A stretch of DNA of 64,000 nucleotides from Aeromicrobium piscarium (GCF_007421815.1 NZ_VLNT01000012.1:1-64000); one strand, 5' to 3'; shown: positions 1 to 8,917, numbered from the stretch's first letter. Program-made: numbers and translations. Notes: generated by a model from the letters alone, not told the origin.

Positions 1-1
1 G

Positions 2-94
2 TACCACCGGCAACGCCCCCAGGACTCACTCGGCGGGTTGACCCCCATCGAGTACGAGGACAAGATCACCACCAACGCAGCAGCCGCTGCCTAA
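2..94 (+). CDS. C-terminal tail of an IS3-family transposase (OrfB, DDE integrase core)
   Basis: Reading from base 2 gives 30 residues ending in TAA at 92-94. They contain YHRQRPQDSLGGLTPIEYE, the typical end of IS3-family OrfB transposases, where a YNxxRpHssLgglTP-type block closes the integrase core. Only this tail is inside the window, so I cannot tell whether the element is intact. No terminal inverted repeat is recognisable just downstream, which may mean a truncated copy. It overlaps the end of the convergent membrane-protein gene by 4 bp. Its presence supports the idea that the left part of the window is accessory DNA. Confidence 0.75.
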   Translation, partial: YHRQRPQDSLGGLTPIEYEDKITTNAAAAA

Positions 95-537
95 ACAACA
101 ACTGTCACCCGCGGCTGCATCACGCCCCGGCGAACCATGCGCCAACGCTCAACCTCAGCCACGGTGTAGTCGCCGCCCGGAGCGCGTGCGCGGACGTCGG
201 CACCGATGAGCCGGCAGTGCCAGCCCAGGGCAGCCCAGAGCACCATCGCGGATCTCGCGCTGAGCCACAGGGCCGGCACCGGCACCACCAGGACGGCAAC
301 GACGAACGCACCCGCGAGGGACAGCCACTCACCCCCAGCGAGCGGACGACCCATCTCCTCCTCGGCCTGGCTCACAGCAACGAAGGCCGTACTGGCGGCC
401 ATCGCGATGGAGACGCCGACCATCGGCACCACAACAGCCGGCATCATGAGCCTTCTCAGCAGCTGGCCAGGGGACTGATCGTGGGCGATGTGTAGACGCC
501 ATTCGGCAGACGAGGCGGTCCGTGACACAACGGGCAT
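91..537 (-). CDS. Small hypothetical membrane protein (148 aa)
   Basis: I do not recognise a family. The product has two hydrophobic stretches, at about residues 30-55 and 72-100, each long enough to span the membrane. They are separated by a short acidic loop containing EEEMG, and the basic C-terminal tail is probably cytoplasmic. The ATG at 537 is well supported by GGAGG five bases upstream. A promoter-like sequence lies about 110 bp upstream. The gene runs convergently into the IS3 remnant and its stop overlaps it. Confidence 0.6.
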   Translation of the reverse strand: MPVVSRTASSAEWRLHIAHDQSPGQLLRRLMMPAVVVPMVGVSIAMAASTAFVAVSQAEEEMGRPLAGGEWLSLAGAFVVAVLVVPVPALWLSARSAMVLWAALGWHCRLIGADVRARAPGGDYTVAEVERWRMVRRGVMQPRVTVVV

Positions 538-646
538 GCTGACCTCCGGAGGAAACGAGTCGGGATTTCACCGTTGCGGCACGTCCCGACAGTCCGGTCA
601 TTCGCCCGCGAGAATCAGACTGAGATCGCAGTTCTTAATAGAAACG

Positions 647-675
647 TAACCCGGACTTATCACGCGCATGACAAG
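647..675 (-). promoter_or_regulatory. Promoter-like segment, similar to one at 11981..12009
   Basis: Read on the minus strand this segment has TTGTCA, then about 17-18 bases, then GTTACGTT. That could be a -35/-10 pair for the membrane-protein gene starting at 537. About two thirds of its positions match a segment at 11981..12009, which precedes another minus-strand gene. Both share TAACCC, TTATCAC or ATCAC, and CATGACAA as read on the plus strand. Promoter identity is inference. Confidence 0.35.
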
Positions 676-795
676 TCTTCACCTGAATTGTAGCTGAGCA
701 TTCTCAGTTCATTGACAGGACCTACCTCTACCGCCGTACGGTGCAGACACCTCCTCCACAGGAGAGCCTCAGCGCGGGACCAGGCGGGAGAGTCC

Positions 796-1980
796 ATGAC
801 CGGTGAAACGAGCACTCGATCACGACCGGAGCTCGCGGGCTGGCTGGAGGCTGTCGCCAACGATGAGATCGTCACCATCCTCGATCGCCGCATCAAGCAC
901 GAGCTCGCGAAGACGATGGTCGCCGAGGACCGCCAGGTCCATTTCCTCGTCTCGAAAGCCATCACGTCGTTCATCGACCATCGCGGCGATCCCCAAGCGG
1001 CCGCCGCCGAGATGTCCGATCTGTTGTGGGAAGCGGGCCACCGGTACGCCCAGGCCCGTCGTCATCATCAAGAGATCACCGGCGTGTTCGAGCGCGCCTG
1101 GCAAGCGCTGCGCCAGCAGTTGAACATTTCCACGAGCACTGACTTGGGTGCTCTCCTCACTCAACTCTTCGAAGCTCTCAGAACCTACTTTCTCTGTCTA
1201 CAGCGGCAAGCTCTGAACGGGTGGAAGACCCACGCCACGTCCACCAACAACCGCACCATGACGCACGCGCGAGTCAGAATCAGCACCGCGCCTCGGGAGC
1301 CGGAACGAGTTCGACTGGATGATGTCACCTACGTGGCCAGGTTGGCCGACGCGCAGGGAATCAACGACCAGCAGCTCTTCCGTGCCGTCGTCGCCACTTC
1401 CGATGATGTGGGAGTCTTACGCACCCTCTCCGAGGTGTTGGTCGGCTCCTCATCCTCCGAGGCATTGGTACCGGCCCGATGGTCGAACGAGGACATCGAG
1501 CGGCTGACGGGTGATCAGGTAGTCGTCGGTGCCGCAGTGCCGCTACAGCAGATGCTCGAGCCGTTGAGGCTCGCGAGACGCGCGGCCAAGCTCCTCGATG
1601 ACGGCGTGGCCGTGGACCCACGCACCGTCGTCCCCTGCGAAGACCTGTCGATGGTGTTGATCGCGCATGGCAATCAGCACCTGGCGGACATCCTCGTCGG
1701 CAAGCACCTCGACGAGCTGGCGCAGGAGCCTCCGGGACGCCGCCTCCGGTACGCCGAGTTCGCTCTGGCCTGGATCGGTTGCGGCGGCAGCATCGCGCAG
1801 GTAGCCGACGAACTCGAGATCCCCAAGCAGACCGCTCACAGCCGGGTCAAGAGACTGCGGGAGATGTTCGGCGACAAGCTCAACCGACCGAGCGATCGTC
1901 TTGAGATCACCGTCGCCCTCTATGCGGTGCTCCCTACATGGCGCGCGGCCCCACGGAGGCGCTCCAAGGTCGGCCACTGA
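796..1980 (+). CDS. PucR/CdaR-type helix-turn-helix transcriptional regulator
   Basis: The 394-residue protein ends in a PucR C-terminal HTH domain (HTH_30 type). The region around residues 330-390 contains a (R)LRYAEFALAWI helix, a G-S-I-A-Q-V-A-D-E-L turn helix and a TAHSRVKRLREMFGD recognition helix. PucR proteins usually bind DNA through this domain and sense ligands through the N-terminal part, but no GGDEF-like or GAF domain is obvious here. The N-terminal 170 residues are helical. I chose the ATG at 796 because GGGAG lies five bases upstream. The frame stays open to a TTG at 712, but that TTG begins TTGACA and looks more like a -35 box. The gene is followed on the same strand by the exonuclease gene. 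The target regulon is unknown. Confidence 0.7.
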   Translation: MTGETSTRSRPELAGWLEAVANDEIVTILDRRIKHELAKTMVAEDRQVHFLVSKAITSFIDHRGDPQAAAAEMSDLLWEAGHRYAQARRHHQEITGVFERAWQALRQQLNISTSTDLGALLTQLFEALRTYFLCLQRQALNGWKTHATSTNNRTMTHARVRISTAPREPERVRLDDVTYVARLADAQGINDQQLFRAVVATSDDVGVLRTLSEVLVGSSSSEALVPARWSNEDIERLTGDQVVVGAAVPLQQMLEPLRLARRAAKLLDDGVAVDPRTVVPCEDLSMVLIAHGNQHLADILVGKHLDELAQEPPGRRLRYAEFALAWIGCGGSIAQVADELEIPKQTAHSRVKRLREMFGDKLNRPSDRLEITVALYAVLPTWRAAPRRRSKVGH

Positions 1981-2047
1981 CTGTCCGCGCGGCACCCACC
2001 TGCGGTTTATCCCCAGGCATCCATTGAAGCGAGGTGACCTGCGGGAG

Positions 2048-2680
2048 ATGAAAGGTTACGGTTCCTCTGTGACGGTGACGCGGGGCGATATTGATGCTTC
2101 GACCTTCGAGCAGTTGGCGCAGACCCAGCTCATCGCGGTCGACACCGAGACCGCTGGCCTGTCATGGCGGGACGACCACCTCGCGCTGTGCCAGCTCTAC
2201 GCGCCGGGCATCGACCCTGTGCTCGTACAGGTGGGCACGGATCGTGCCGAGCGTCTTTGCCGGCTGCTGGCCGATCCTTCCATCATCAAGGTTCTCCACT
2301 TCGCGCCCTTCGACCTGCACTTCTTGTATGCCAGCTGGAGGGTAGAGGTCCGGAGCATCGCGTGCACCAAGACCGCGTCACGCCTGCTCTGGCCGACTTT
2401 GCCACCCGCTGATCACAGCCTGCAGTCGCTTCTGGCCCGGCAGCTAGGTATCAGGGTCGAGAAGGGCAGTGTTCGCACGAGCGACTGGACCGGCGAACTC
2501 ACACCTGCGCAAGTCGAGTACGCAACCGATGACGTACGGCACCTTCCCCAGTTGTTCAGCACGCTGCAGACGCAGCTCCAGGACAATGATCTTTGGCAGA
2601 CCTTCCGCGCGGTCTGTGACTATCTTCCGGTGGCTGCCCGGTTGGATGTCGAGGGATACCCAGACCCGCTGGTCTACTGA
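2048..2680 (+). CDS. RNase D-like 3'-5' exonuclease (DEDDy family)
   Basis: About 210 residues, the usual size for single-domain RNase D-like exonucleases that lack HRDC domains. The DEDDy motifs are present in order: AVDTETAGL (Exo I, D and E) near residue 30, HFAPFDLHFLY (Exo II, D) near residue 90, and YATDDVRHLP (Exo III, Y and D) near residue 165. These residues bind two metal ions for 3'-5' hydrolysis of RNA or DNA. Start choice is uncertain: the ATG at 2048 is nearest to the fold, while the frame continues upstream to 1901 inside the preceding gene. The stop overlaps that of the convergent HIRAN gene by about 7 bp. The in vivo substrate cannot be read from the sequence. Confidence 0.8.
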   Translation: MKGYGSSVTVTRGDIDASTFEQLAQTQLIAVDTETAGLSWRDDHLALCQLYAPGIDPVLVQVGTDRAERLCRLLADPSIIKVLHFAPFDLHFLYASWRVEVRSIACTKTASRLLWPTLPPADHSLQSLLARQLGIRVEKGSVRTSDWTGELTPAQVEYATDDVRHLPQLFSTLQTQLQDNDLWQTFRAVCDYLPVAARLDVEGYPDPLVY

Positions 2681-3507
2681 AGGCGCGAATTGGCTGCAGC
2701 CCACTCGCCGTCAGGGTCGAAGCTGAAGCCGTACGGGGCCGGATGGTCCAGCATGAGGACGAGGCGCGTATGCGGCAAACCCTCCACTGAACCGACACGC
2801 GTCGCCCGCGCAGTCACCGGCCCGTGCTGGAGCAGCTCACGAACGCCCCGTGCCAGGAACCGCGGTACCCACCCGAGCACGACACCCTCACTCATGACGA
2901 CGCACGCGTGCGGATCTTTGGAGTTGTGGTGTTCAGCGACCAGTTCGACCGCAGGCCGCTCGTGCTCCCTGAGTGAAGCCATGACGCGGCGGTAGACATG
3001 CTCGTCAGAGGTCACTGTGCGATCCTCGAGGACGATCGACCTGCCGGATCCCTCGACATGGCGCGCGCCGCTGACCAGGAAATGAGCGTGGACTCTCCCG
3101 TCGGCGACGTATGGGATCTCCATCAGCTGCAAGGTATCCCCCGCGCGGCGACCGCCGGATGCCGTGATCTGCTCCCAGGGAGTGGCATCTTCGGGCTCGA
3201 GGCCCATACCGCGCGCGTAGGTGGCGAAATCCGGCCGAGTCCGGGCCATCACCCGCTGCTCGAAGACACTGAACAAACGGGGGGACTCACGGTGTTCGAG
3301 AAGGTCGGGGAGGCCGGGCAGCGGCCGGAACCCGTCGATGCGAGTGGCCGCGACCGAATAATCGAAGCCGTAGAGCTCACCGTCGAAGGTGAGCTGACCG
3401 ATGGGATAGATCGTACGATCCGGATGCTGCCAGAGGACCAGCAACCGGCGCGTCCGATCGACCGCCTGCCCACTGGCGGAGTCAGGCGCTAGCACCGCAG
3501 ATGGCAT
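2674..3507 (-). CDS. HIRAN-domain protein with a HipA N-subdomain-like front end, partner of the HipA-like kinase
   Basis: 277 residues in two parts. Residues about 22-115 contain LLVLWQHPDRTIYPIGQLTF and GELYGFDYSV, which resemble the small N-terminal subdomain of HipA kinases. Residues about 140-255 fit a HIRAN domain: AHFLVSGARHVEG, then VELVAEHHNSKDPHACVVM and LGWVPRFLARGV. HIRAN domains bind DNA, often ends or single strands, in helicases and nucleases. The ATG at 3507 has AAGGAG eight bases upstream, although that ribosome-binding site lies inside the kinase gene. The gene overlaps the 3' end of the kinase gene by 26 bp, so the two are almost certainly co-translated. In effect this is a split HipA with the N-subdomain on its own polypeptide. 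I infer that it modulates or targets the kinase. Confidence 0.7.
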   Translation of the reverse strand: MPSAVLAPDSASGQAVDRTRRLLVLWQHPDRTIYPIGQLTFDGELYGFDYSVAATRIDGFRPLPGLPDLLEHRESPRLFSVFEQRVMARTRPDFATYARGMGLEPEDATPWEQITASGGRRAGDTLQLMEIPYVADGRVHAHFLVSGARHVEGSGRSIVLEDRTVTSDEHVYRRVMASLREHERPAVELVAEHHNSKDPHACVVMSEGVVLGWVPRFLARGVRELLQHGPVTARATRVGSVEGLPHTRLVLMLDHPAPYGFSFDPDGEWAAANSRLQ

Positions 3508-4456
3508 GACGCAGTCTCCTTAGGTTCGTCTCTACTAGCTTCTCAGTAAACGTACGGGCGTGCACTGACATTTCCGGGATGGCGCCCTCACGCACCGGTT
3601 CCAGCATGGGCGCTAGGTCGAGCGTGTTCAACCGTTTCCTCCAGTGATCCGCTCCTGTCGGCGTACCCATCTCGACCGCGGCGGCTGCAACCTCCACGAG
3701 GGTCGGGATCGGCTCACCCTTGCGATGTTCGAAGCGGTGCGCGGTGCCTTTAGCGCAGAACCGCTGGAGAGCGGCTGGATCAGCCGTCAACGTCTCGCGC
3801 TGATCTTCACGGAGACCTGATCCGAAGGCCCGCGCGTGATCGTACGAGGCAGCCAATTGTGAGACGGTCGAGCTCAGCTGGGCACGACGTACGGCCCAGT
3901 TCTCTTCGTGCCGGTCCCGGTTGGCGATGAGCGCGTCCAGGATCAGATACCCGGTGAAGACATCCCAGGCAGTCAGGGACGACGCAGCGCCGGGAGGTGG
4001 GTCGATACCGCCCAGCGAGTCACGGATGTTCCTCAGGTGATGACCAGGCCGCCTGATCTCCGGGCGCTGCGGATCACACCCAGGGTCTCCTTCCTGGTGC
4101 CGGAAGTAGCCGGGTGCCTCCATCTCTTCCAGATGAAGACACCCGTCCGTGAAGGCGTATTTCACATGGTTGAGGCTCGACGACAGCGATCCGCGTCGAC
4201 CGCTCCGTAAGCACAGACGAACCTTGGCACACGGCACGCCGAGGCATGCACCCGTCAGGAATCCCAGCAGCTCGGCCCAATCCTCCCCCTGCTCGCCGCC
4301 GTCCTCGTGCACCTTGGTGGACTTGTGCAGCCATTCGTTGTCGTCTGGATCGAGGAGCCACACCGCTTCACTCGTTCCTCGTACCTCCGCACTGCTTCGA
4401 GCCCACGGGGTCACATCGAGTCGCTGCCACACGCCCTCGTCGAAGGCCTCCGCCAC
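3482..4456 (-). CDS. HipA/CtkA-fold serine/threonine kinase
   Basis: 324 residues, close to the size of stand-alone HipA-fold kinases such as CtkA. An ATP-binding lysine is likely K45 or K48 in EWLHKSTKVH. A GEDWAELLG helix with a conserved acidic residue follows near residue 58. The catalytic loop is NRDRHEENW (residues 179-187, catalytic D181 and metal-binding N186), and the DFG-equivalent aspartate is D206 in SYDHARAFGSG. The start is GTG at 4456, with AGGAG six to seven bases upstream. No HipB-like antitoxin lies next to it; the overlapping downstream gene encodes a HIRAN protein instead. The typical HipA autophosphorylation loop is not obvious. The substrate is unknown; HipA itself modifies glutamyl-tRNA synthetase. 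Confidence 0.75.
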   Translation of the reverse strand: MAEAFDEGVWQRLDVTPWARSSAEVRGTSEAVWLLDPDDNEWLHKSTKVHEDGGEQGEDWAELLGFLTGACLGVPCAKVRLCLRSGRRGSLSSSLNHVKYAFTDGCLHLEEMEAPGYFRHQEGDPGCDPQRPEIRRPGHHLRNIRDSLGGIDPPPGAASSLTAWDVFTGYLILDALIANRDRHEENWAVRRAQLSSTVSQLAASYDHARAFGSGLREDQRETLTADPAALQRFCAKGTAHRFEHRKGEPIPTLVEVAAAAVEMGTPTGADHWRKRLNTLDLAPMLEPVREGAIPEMSVHARTFTEKLVETNLRRLRHAICGASA

Positions 4457-4491
4457 TTTGATCTCCTGACTGCCGGACCCGGCCGTGGACA

Positions 4492-4537
4492 GACCGGTGG
4501 GGGGGGGGGGGGGGGGCCCCCCCCCCCCCCACCGGTC
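4492..4537. terminator. G18/C14 homopolymer hairpin closed by GACCGGT/ACCGGTC arms
   Basis: Eighteen G residues (4499-4516) run straight into fourteen C residues (4517-4530), flanked by perfect GACCGGT and ACCGGTC arms. The whole can form a near-continuous stem with almost no loop. It lies 12 bp past the stop of the LPXTG gene and before the kinase start, so it is probably that gene's terminator. The same GACCGGTGGG/CCCACCGGTC arms occur in the hairpin at 9826..9862. No T-tract follows on the minus strand. The run lengths may vary by slippage or be a sequencing artefact. Confidence 0.6.
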
Positions 4538-4549
4538 TTCAGGCGAGCG

Positions 4550-7500
4550 TCAGCTCGTCATCTGCACCCGGCGGCGCCAGGCGGCACCCATCGTCACGGC
4601 ACCGGCGAGCAGAACCGCCAGACCGATCGGACCGAGGTACTCCGGCGACGTGGCACCCGTTCCCGGCAGATCTCCGCCGGGACCGTTGCCGCCGGGACCG
4701 TTGCCGCCGCCGTCATCGACGCGCTCGGTGATCTCGAGGGCCTGCCAGCCCACGAAGTCGCCGTTCATGTCGTAGAAGGCGATCTGGTGCGCGCCAACTT
4801 CCATGTCCGCCGGGATGGTGATGCCCCGGACGAAGCCGTCCTCACCGACCGTGAAGAGGCCCAGGTCGCGCGGCGTGGAGTGCAGGCCGATACGGACCTG
4901 CTGCCCCGCGAACTGCGTCCCGACGTAGAAGTCGACCGTCTGGCCCTGCGTCACGCTGTCGGGTCCGTCGACGTCACCCTGTGGAGTGTCATCGCCGGGC
5001 GGCGGCAGCGTGATGGCGAAGGTGTCCGAACCGAGCGAGGAGACATTGCCCGCCTCATCCGGCTCGCCGCCGTACACCACCAGGAGGTACTCGCCGAGCC
5101 CGAGCTCGCCGGGCAGCTTGACCTCGATCTTGCCGGCCGCACTCACCTCGTACAGGTCGGGCATCGTGATGCCGCCGACCCACACCTGGACAGCCTGGCC
5201 GGCGTAGTCGGTGCCGACGTGGACGATCGCGGTCTTGGCGAAGTTCACCGGGGAGTTCTCCACCTTGATCTCCGCCACCGGTCCACCCGGTCGGGGCTGG
5301 ACCGCCGCAGTAGCGTCCGAGGTCGCCGTGGCGGTCTCGGTGCCGCGGGTCGCCGTCGCCTCCAGGACGATCTGTGCGCCGACGTGTTCGCCGGTAAGCG
5401 TGAGCGTCCTGCCTGTGCCGACCTGCTGGTCGCCGACCAGCCAGCGGTACGTCACCGTCACGCTCTGGTGCGTGTCGCTGAAGACCGCATCGGTGCCGAT
5501 GCTCAGCTCCTGTCCGACCTCCGGCGTACCGGCGATCGTGGGATTACTGACGGCCGCCAGGTCGACCAGCACCGGGCCGACAGCGTCGACCGAGGTGGAG
5601 GTCACCGGTTCGAGCTCCGCCGGGGTGGCGATGGAACGGAACCGGATGGACTTGCGCTCGTGGTCGGCCTTGGTCAGCGTGAGCGTGGCCTGACCCTGGG
5701 CGTTGACCGTGACCGGCTCGCTCTGGACACCGTCGATGACCCAGTAATGCTGAGCCGGGACATCGTCGACGCTGAACTGAGCCGCCGTGCCGGTGACCGT
5801 CTGGCCCACACGCGGCGTGCCCTCGATGGTCGCCGGGCTCTCGATGGTGACCTCGACGGGCTCGTCACGCACCGGTCCGACAGCCGCGGACGTCTCCGAA
5901 TCGGTGGCACCGTCGCTCTCGCGAGTGGCGGTCTGCGTGACGGTGATGGAGCCGCCGCGATGGTCCTCACCCGGGGTGAACGTGTCGCCGTCGACGGTGA
6001 CCGGCTCGCGGTCGTCGTCGAAGGTGACGGTCCACTGGAAGGTGTTGACCGCGGTGTCGTCGGTGGTCTCACCGGCGATGACGGTGTGCTCCTGTCCGAT
6101 GTACCCGTCGCCCGTGATCTGCGGTGCGGAGGTGATCTCCAGGATCACCGGCAATACCGGGCCGATCGCATTGGACTCGTCCGAGGTCAACTCGGCATCG
6201 TCCGCGGGGCGCACCGCGTGGGAACGGTACGTGATCGACGCGTCGATGTCGTCGGCCGCCAGCGTGTAGGTGCTGGCGTTGGCGCCGTCGATACGATCAC
6301 CGTCGCGGTACCAGCGGTGCTGGACCTGGACGCCGTCGGCCGGGCTGAACTCGGCCGGGGTGGCCTCGATCGTGGCGTTGACTCGCGGCTCACCGCCGCC
6401 CTGCACGGCGATCTCGGGGACCGTATCGGCTTCGAGGTCCGGCAGCGGGGGTTGGACGATCGGGCCGATCTCATTGGACCGCTCGGACACGACCGGCTCT
6501 TCATCGCCTCGTTGGCCGGAGGCGGTGTAGGTGATGGTCATGTCGCGGTGCTCGCTCGTGAGCTCCAGCGAGTCGCTGGTCTCAGGCAGCAGCACGGGCT
6601 CGCCGTCGTCGAGGCTGCCCCACCACTGATGGGTGACCTCGACGCCCTCGGCCGGGCTGAACTCGGCGGGCGTCTCGACGGTCAGCGTCGCTCCGACCTC
6701 GGGCTCGCCGGCGATCTCGGGCTGCTGGGTGACGGTGATCGGCGGCTCGGGGCCTTCGATCGCCCAGACGGCCATCTGCTGCGGCGCGCCTTCGAGGAGC
6801 TTCTTGACCTCACCGGTGGAGATGCGCGGTGGCACCTGCTGGTTCTCGGTCAGGTCCGCGCCGTCGGGTCGCCAGGTGACGATCTCGCCGGCATCGGTGA
6901 GCACGGTGTAGGCCGCGAAAGCGCGGGTGGCGCGGATCGGCGTGCCGTCGAGATCGTCGGGGACTCCCGCCACCTCGGTGGCGTCGGCGCCCTGGACGAA
7001 GTCGTACAGCTTGCCGGATTCGGTGACCGCCACGTTGGCGCTGATCTCGACGACCGGGTCGTCAGCATCCGCCGCGATGATCGGCGTGAACTCAGCTCCC
7101 TGGACATAGCCCACGGCACCGTTGTCGAGGAGGACGGCCGTGGTCAGCACCGTCTGGCGGGCGTTGGTGACGGCGCTTCCGTCGTAGGTGACGGGCTGGA
7201 CGCCGGTGCCGGTGATTTCCACCAGTGCGCCGCCGTCCAGGATCGCGACACCGGAGCTCTGCCCGCCGCCGATGGCGACGGCTTCGCCGCCGAGGTCCTC
7301 GGCGGTCCAGCTGCGGTTGGGGATCTGGCCGGGACGCTTCTGACCCCAGCTGTGGACGGAGCCGTCATCGGTGACGCCCCAGGCGATGGCCGTGTTGAAG
7401 ATGGCCGCGTCCACGAAGGTCGCATTCGTCAGAGCGACGGGGAACTGGGCGAAGGGCCCGCTGCCGATCACGTGCAGGCCGTTGCTGGTCTGGATGAACC

Positions 7501-8917
7501 AGGCACCTGCCACGCGGGAGGTGAAGATGTCCCGCCACGTGCCGTCGGCCTCGATGCGCTCGACGCTGTTACCCCATGCTTGCAGGACGCCGGCGTCTCC
7601 GGGCTGCTCGGCCGGCTCGATCGGGCCGATGCCGTTGGAGCGTTCGGTGACCACTGGGGTCTCCTCGCCGCGCTGGCCGGAGGCCGTGTAGGTGATGGTC
7701 ATGCCCTCGTGGGCGTCAGTGAGCTCCAAAGAGTCACCGGTCTCACCCTCGAGGAGGGCCGGATCACCGTCAGCTTCCGCGGCCCACCACTGGTGGCTGA
7801 TCTCGACGCCCTCGGCGGGATCGAAGACCGCGGGTGTGTCGACGCTGAGCGTCTCGCCCACCTGCGGGGAGCCGGCGATGGAAGGCTGCTGGGTGACCTC
7901 AATGGGAGGCTCACTGGAACCGTCGCCGTGCTCGACCCAGGCAGCGAATGCGCTCCCGCCGGTCGAGAAAAGCTGAGCCGTCGTTCCATCCGCGACGACA
8001 CCGGGCACCGTGAAGCTCTCGGCAGGTGCAGTGCCGTCTGGTCTCCAGACGACGACCTGGCCACGATCCGTCAGTGCTGCAGTAACACTGCCCGCGGCCT
8101 GCGCACTAACGATGGTGCCCTGAACCTCGGGCACGTTGCGTTCGGGGGTGAGACCGCTCGTGGCGAGCCGCAAGACTTCACCGGACTCTGTGACCGCGTA
8201 GTACGCGCTGATGTCGATCACAGGATCGTCGCCGGCGGGCCGCAGCTCCACGAACTGACCGAACTCGGCACCGACGGTGCCGATCCGACCGACCGTGCCG
8301 TCGGCGAGGCGGACGTAGGAGACACCCGTGGTCTGCGCGACGCCGGTCAACGGCTGACCATCACGCTCGATGGCTTCAGCACCGAAGCTGTCCACCCGCA
8401 CGAGGCCGCCGTCGGCAAGGGTCACGAGCGCAGCCAGGGTGGAGGCAGTCACAGCGGCACCCTGTCCACCCAGGTCAGCGGACGTCCACGTGCCGTTCGG
8501 CATCTGTCGGCTGCTCGAGGCTCCCCACCGGTGCAGAGCGCCGTTGTCCGTGACGGCCAGGGCAGCGGTCGAGTTACCCGATCCCACCACCACAGCGTCG
8601 CGGACCTGGCCATTGGTCACAGCCGCGGGCGGGGTGGCGATGAGGCTGCTGGACCCGGGCAGCACCCGCAGCCGGTCGTCTTTGTCGGCGACCAGCCAGC
8701 TCGTCGCGGTGCTGGTCTCGAAGACCTGTGACCATGACTCGTCACCCGGGATGCTGGCGGTGGTGCCACCCCACACCTCGATACTCGTGCCGGGGTCGTC
8801 GGCGGCCATCGACGGGACCACGAGGGCCGTCACGGCCAGGGCCGCGCCGCCCACGGCGGCACTCAACCGACGCCAGCTGCTGTGCGCGCGTGGCCGCGTC
8901 GCCACATGCTGTCTCAT
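4550..8917 (-). CDS. LPXTG cell-wall-anchored surface protein with two RCC1-like/Ig-like modules (1455 aa)
   Basis: A signal peptide occupies residues 1-38 (basic RRLSAAVGGAALAVTALVV core ending SMAADD). A sortase signal sits at the C-terminus: LPGTG at about 1417, a hydrophobic span, then WRRR. Residues about 45-460 form one module of RCC1-like repeats (GxxHRWGA, VTESGEV, LTDRGQVVVWRPDG) followed by an Ig-like unit (VTQQPSIAGSPQVGETL). Residues about 465-860 repeat the same module (VHSWGQKRPGQIP, VTESGKLYDF, EIVTWRPDG, then VTQQPEIAGEPEVGATL). Several more beta-rich Ig-like repeats follow, then a GNGPGGNGPGG spacer before LPGTG. It should be linked to peptidoglycan by a sortase, which is not in the window. 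Function is unknown; adhesion or surface structure is the usual role. An 18-bp inverted repeat lies about 100 bp upstream. Confidence 0.9.
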   Translation of the reverse strand: MRQHVATRPRAHSSWRRLSAAVGGAALAVTALVVPSMAADDPGTSIEVWGGTTASIPGDESWSQVFETSTATSWLVADKDDRLRVLPGSSSLIATPPAAVTNGQVRDAVVVGSGNSTAALAVTDNGALHRWGASSSRQMPNGTWTSADLGGQGAAVTASTLAALVTLADGGLVRVDSFGAEAIERDGQPLTGVAQTTGVSYVRLADGTVGRIGTVGAEFGQFVELRPAGDDPVIDISAYYAVTESGEVLRLATSGLTPERNVPEVQGTIVSAQAAGSVTAALTDRGQVVVWRPDGTAPAESFTVPGVVADGTTAQLFSTGGSAFAAWVEHGDGSSEPPIEVTQQPSIAGSPQVGETLSVDTPAVFDPAEGVEISHQWWAAEADGDPALLEGETGDSLELTDAHEGMTITYTASGQRGEETPVVTERSNGIGPIEPAEQPGDAGVLQAWGNSVERIEADGTWRDIFTSRVAGAWFIQTSNGLHVIGSGPFAQFPVALTNATFVDAAIFNTAIAWGVTDDGSVHSWGQKRPGQIPNRSWTAEDLGGEAVAIGGGQSSGVAILDGGALVEITGTGVQPVTYDGSAVTNARQTVLTTAVLLDNGAVGYVQGAEFTPIIAADADDPVVEISANVAVTESGKLYDFVQGADATEVAGVPDDLDGTPIRATRAFAAYTVLTDAGEIVTWRPDGADLTENQQVPPRISTGEVKKLLEGAPQQMAVWAIEGPEPPITVTQQPEIAGEPEVGATLTVETPAEFSPAEGVEVTHQWWGSLDDGEPVLLPETSDSLELTSEHRDMTITYTASGQRGDEEPVVSERSNEIGPIVQPPLPDLEADTVPEIAVQGGGEPRVNATIEATPAEFSPADGVQVQHRWYRDGDRIDGANASTYTLAADDIDASITYRSHAVRPADDAELTSDESNAIGPVLPVILEITSAPQITGDGYIGQEHTVIAGETTDDTAVNTFQWTVTFDDDREPVTVDGDTFTPGEDHRGGSITVTQTATRESDGATDSETSAAVGPVRDEPVEVTIESPATIEGTPRVGQTVTGTAAQFSVDDVPAQHYWVIDGVQSEPVTVNAQGQATLTLTKADHERKSIRFRSIATPAELEPVTSTSVDAVGPVLVDLAAVSNPTIAGTPEVGQELSIGTDAVFSDTHQSVTVTYRWLVGDQQVGTGRTLTLTGEHVGAQIVLEATATRGTETATATSDATAAVQPRPGGPVAEIKVENSPVNFAKTAIVHVGTDYAGQAVQVWVGGITMPDLYEVSAAGKIEVKLPGELGLGEYLLVVYGGEPDEAGNVSSLGSDTFAITLPPPGDDTPQGDVDGPDSVTQGQTVDFYVGTQFAGQQVRIGLHSTPRDLGLFTVGEDGFVRGITIPADMEVGAHQIAFYDMNGDFVGWQALEITERVDDGGGNGPGGNGPGGDLPGTGATSPEYLGPIGLAVLLAGAVTMGAAWRRRVQMTS

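Noticed and set aside
712-795. Upstream TTG start for the PucR-like gene
   Set aside because: The TTG is part of TTGACA, which looks like a -35 box; the ATG at 796 has a proper ribosome-binding site.
4307-8731. 1474-codon plus-strand open frame antisense to the LPXTG gene
   Set aside because: It mirrors the high-GC codon pattern of the real minus-strand gene; its translation is Arg/Gly/Asp-rich without domains, while the other strand has signal peptide, repeats and LPXTG.
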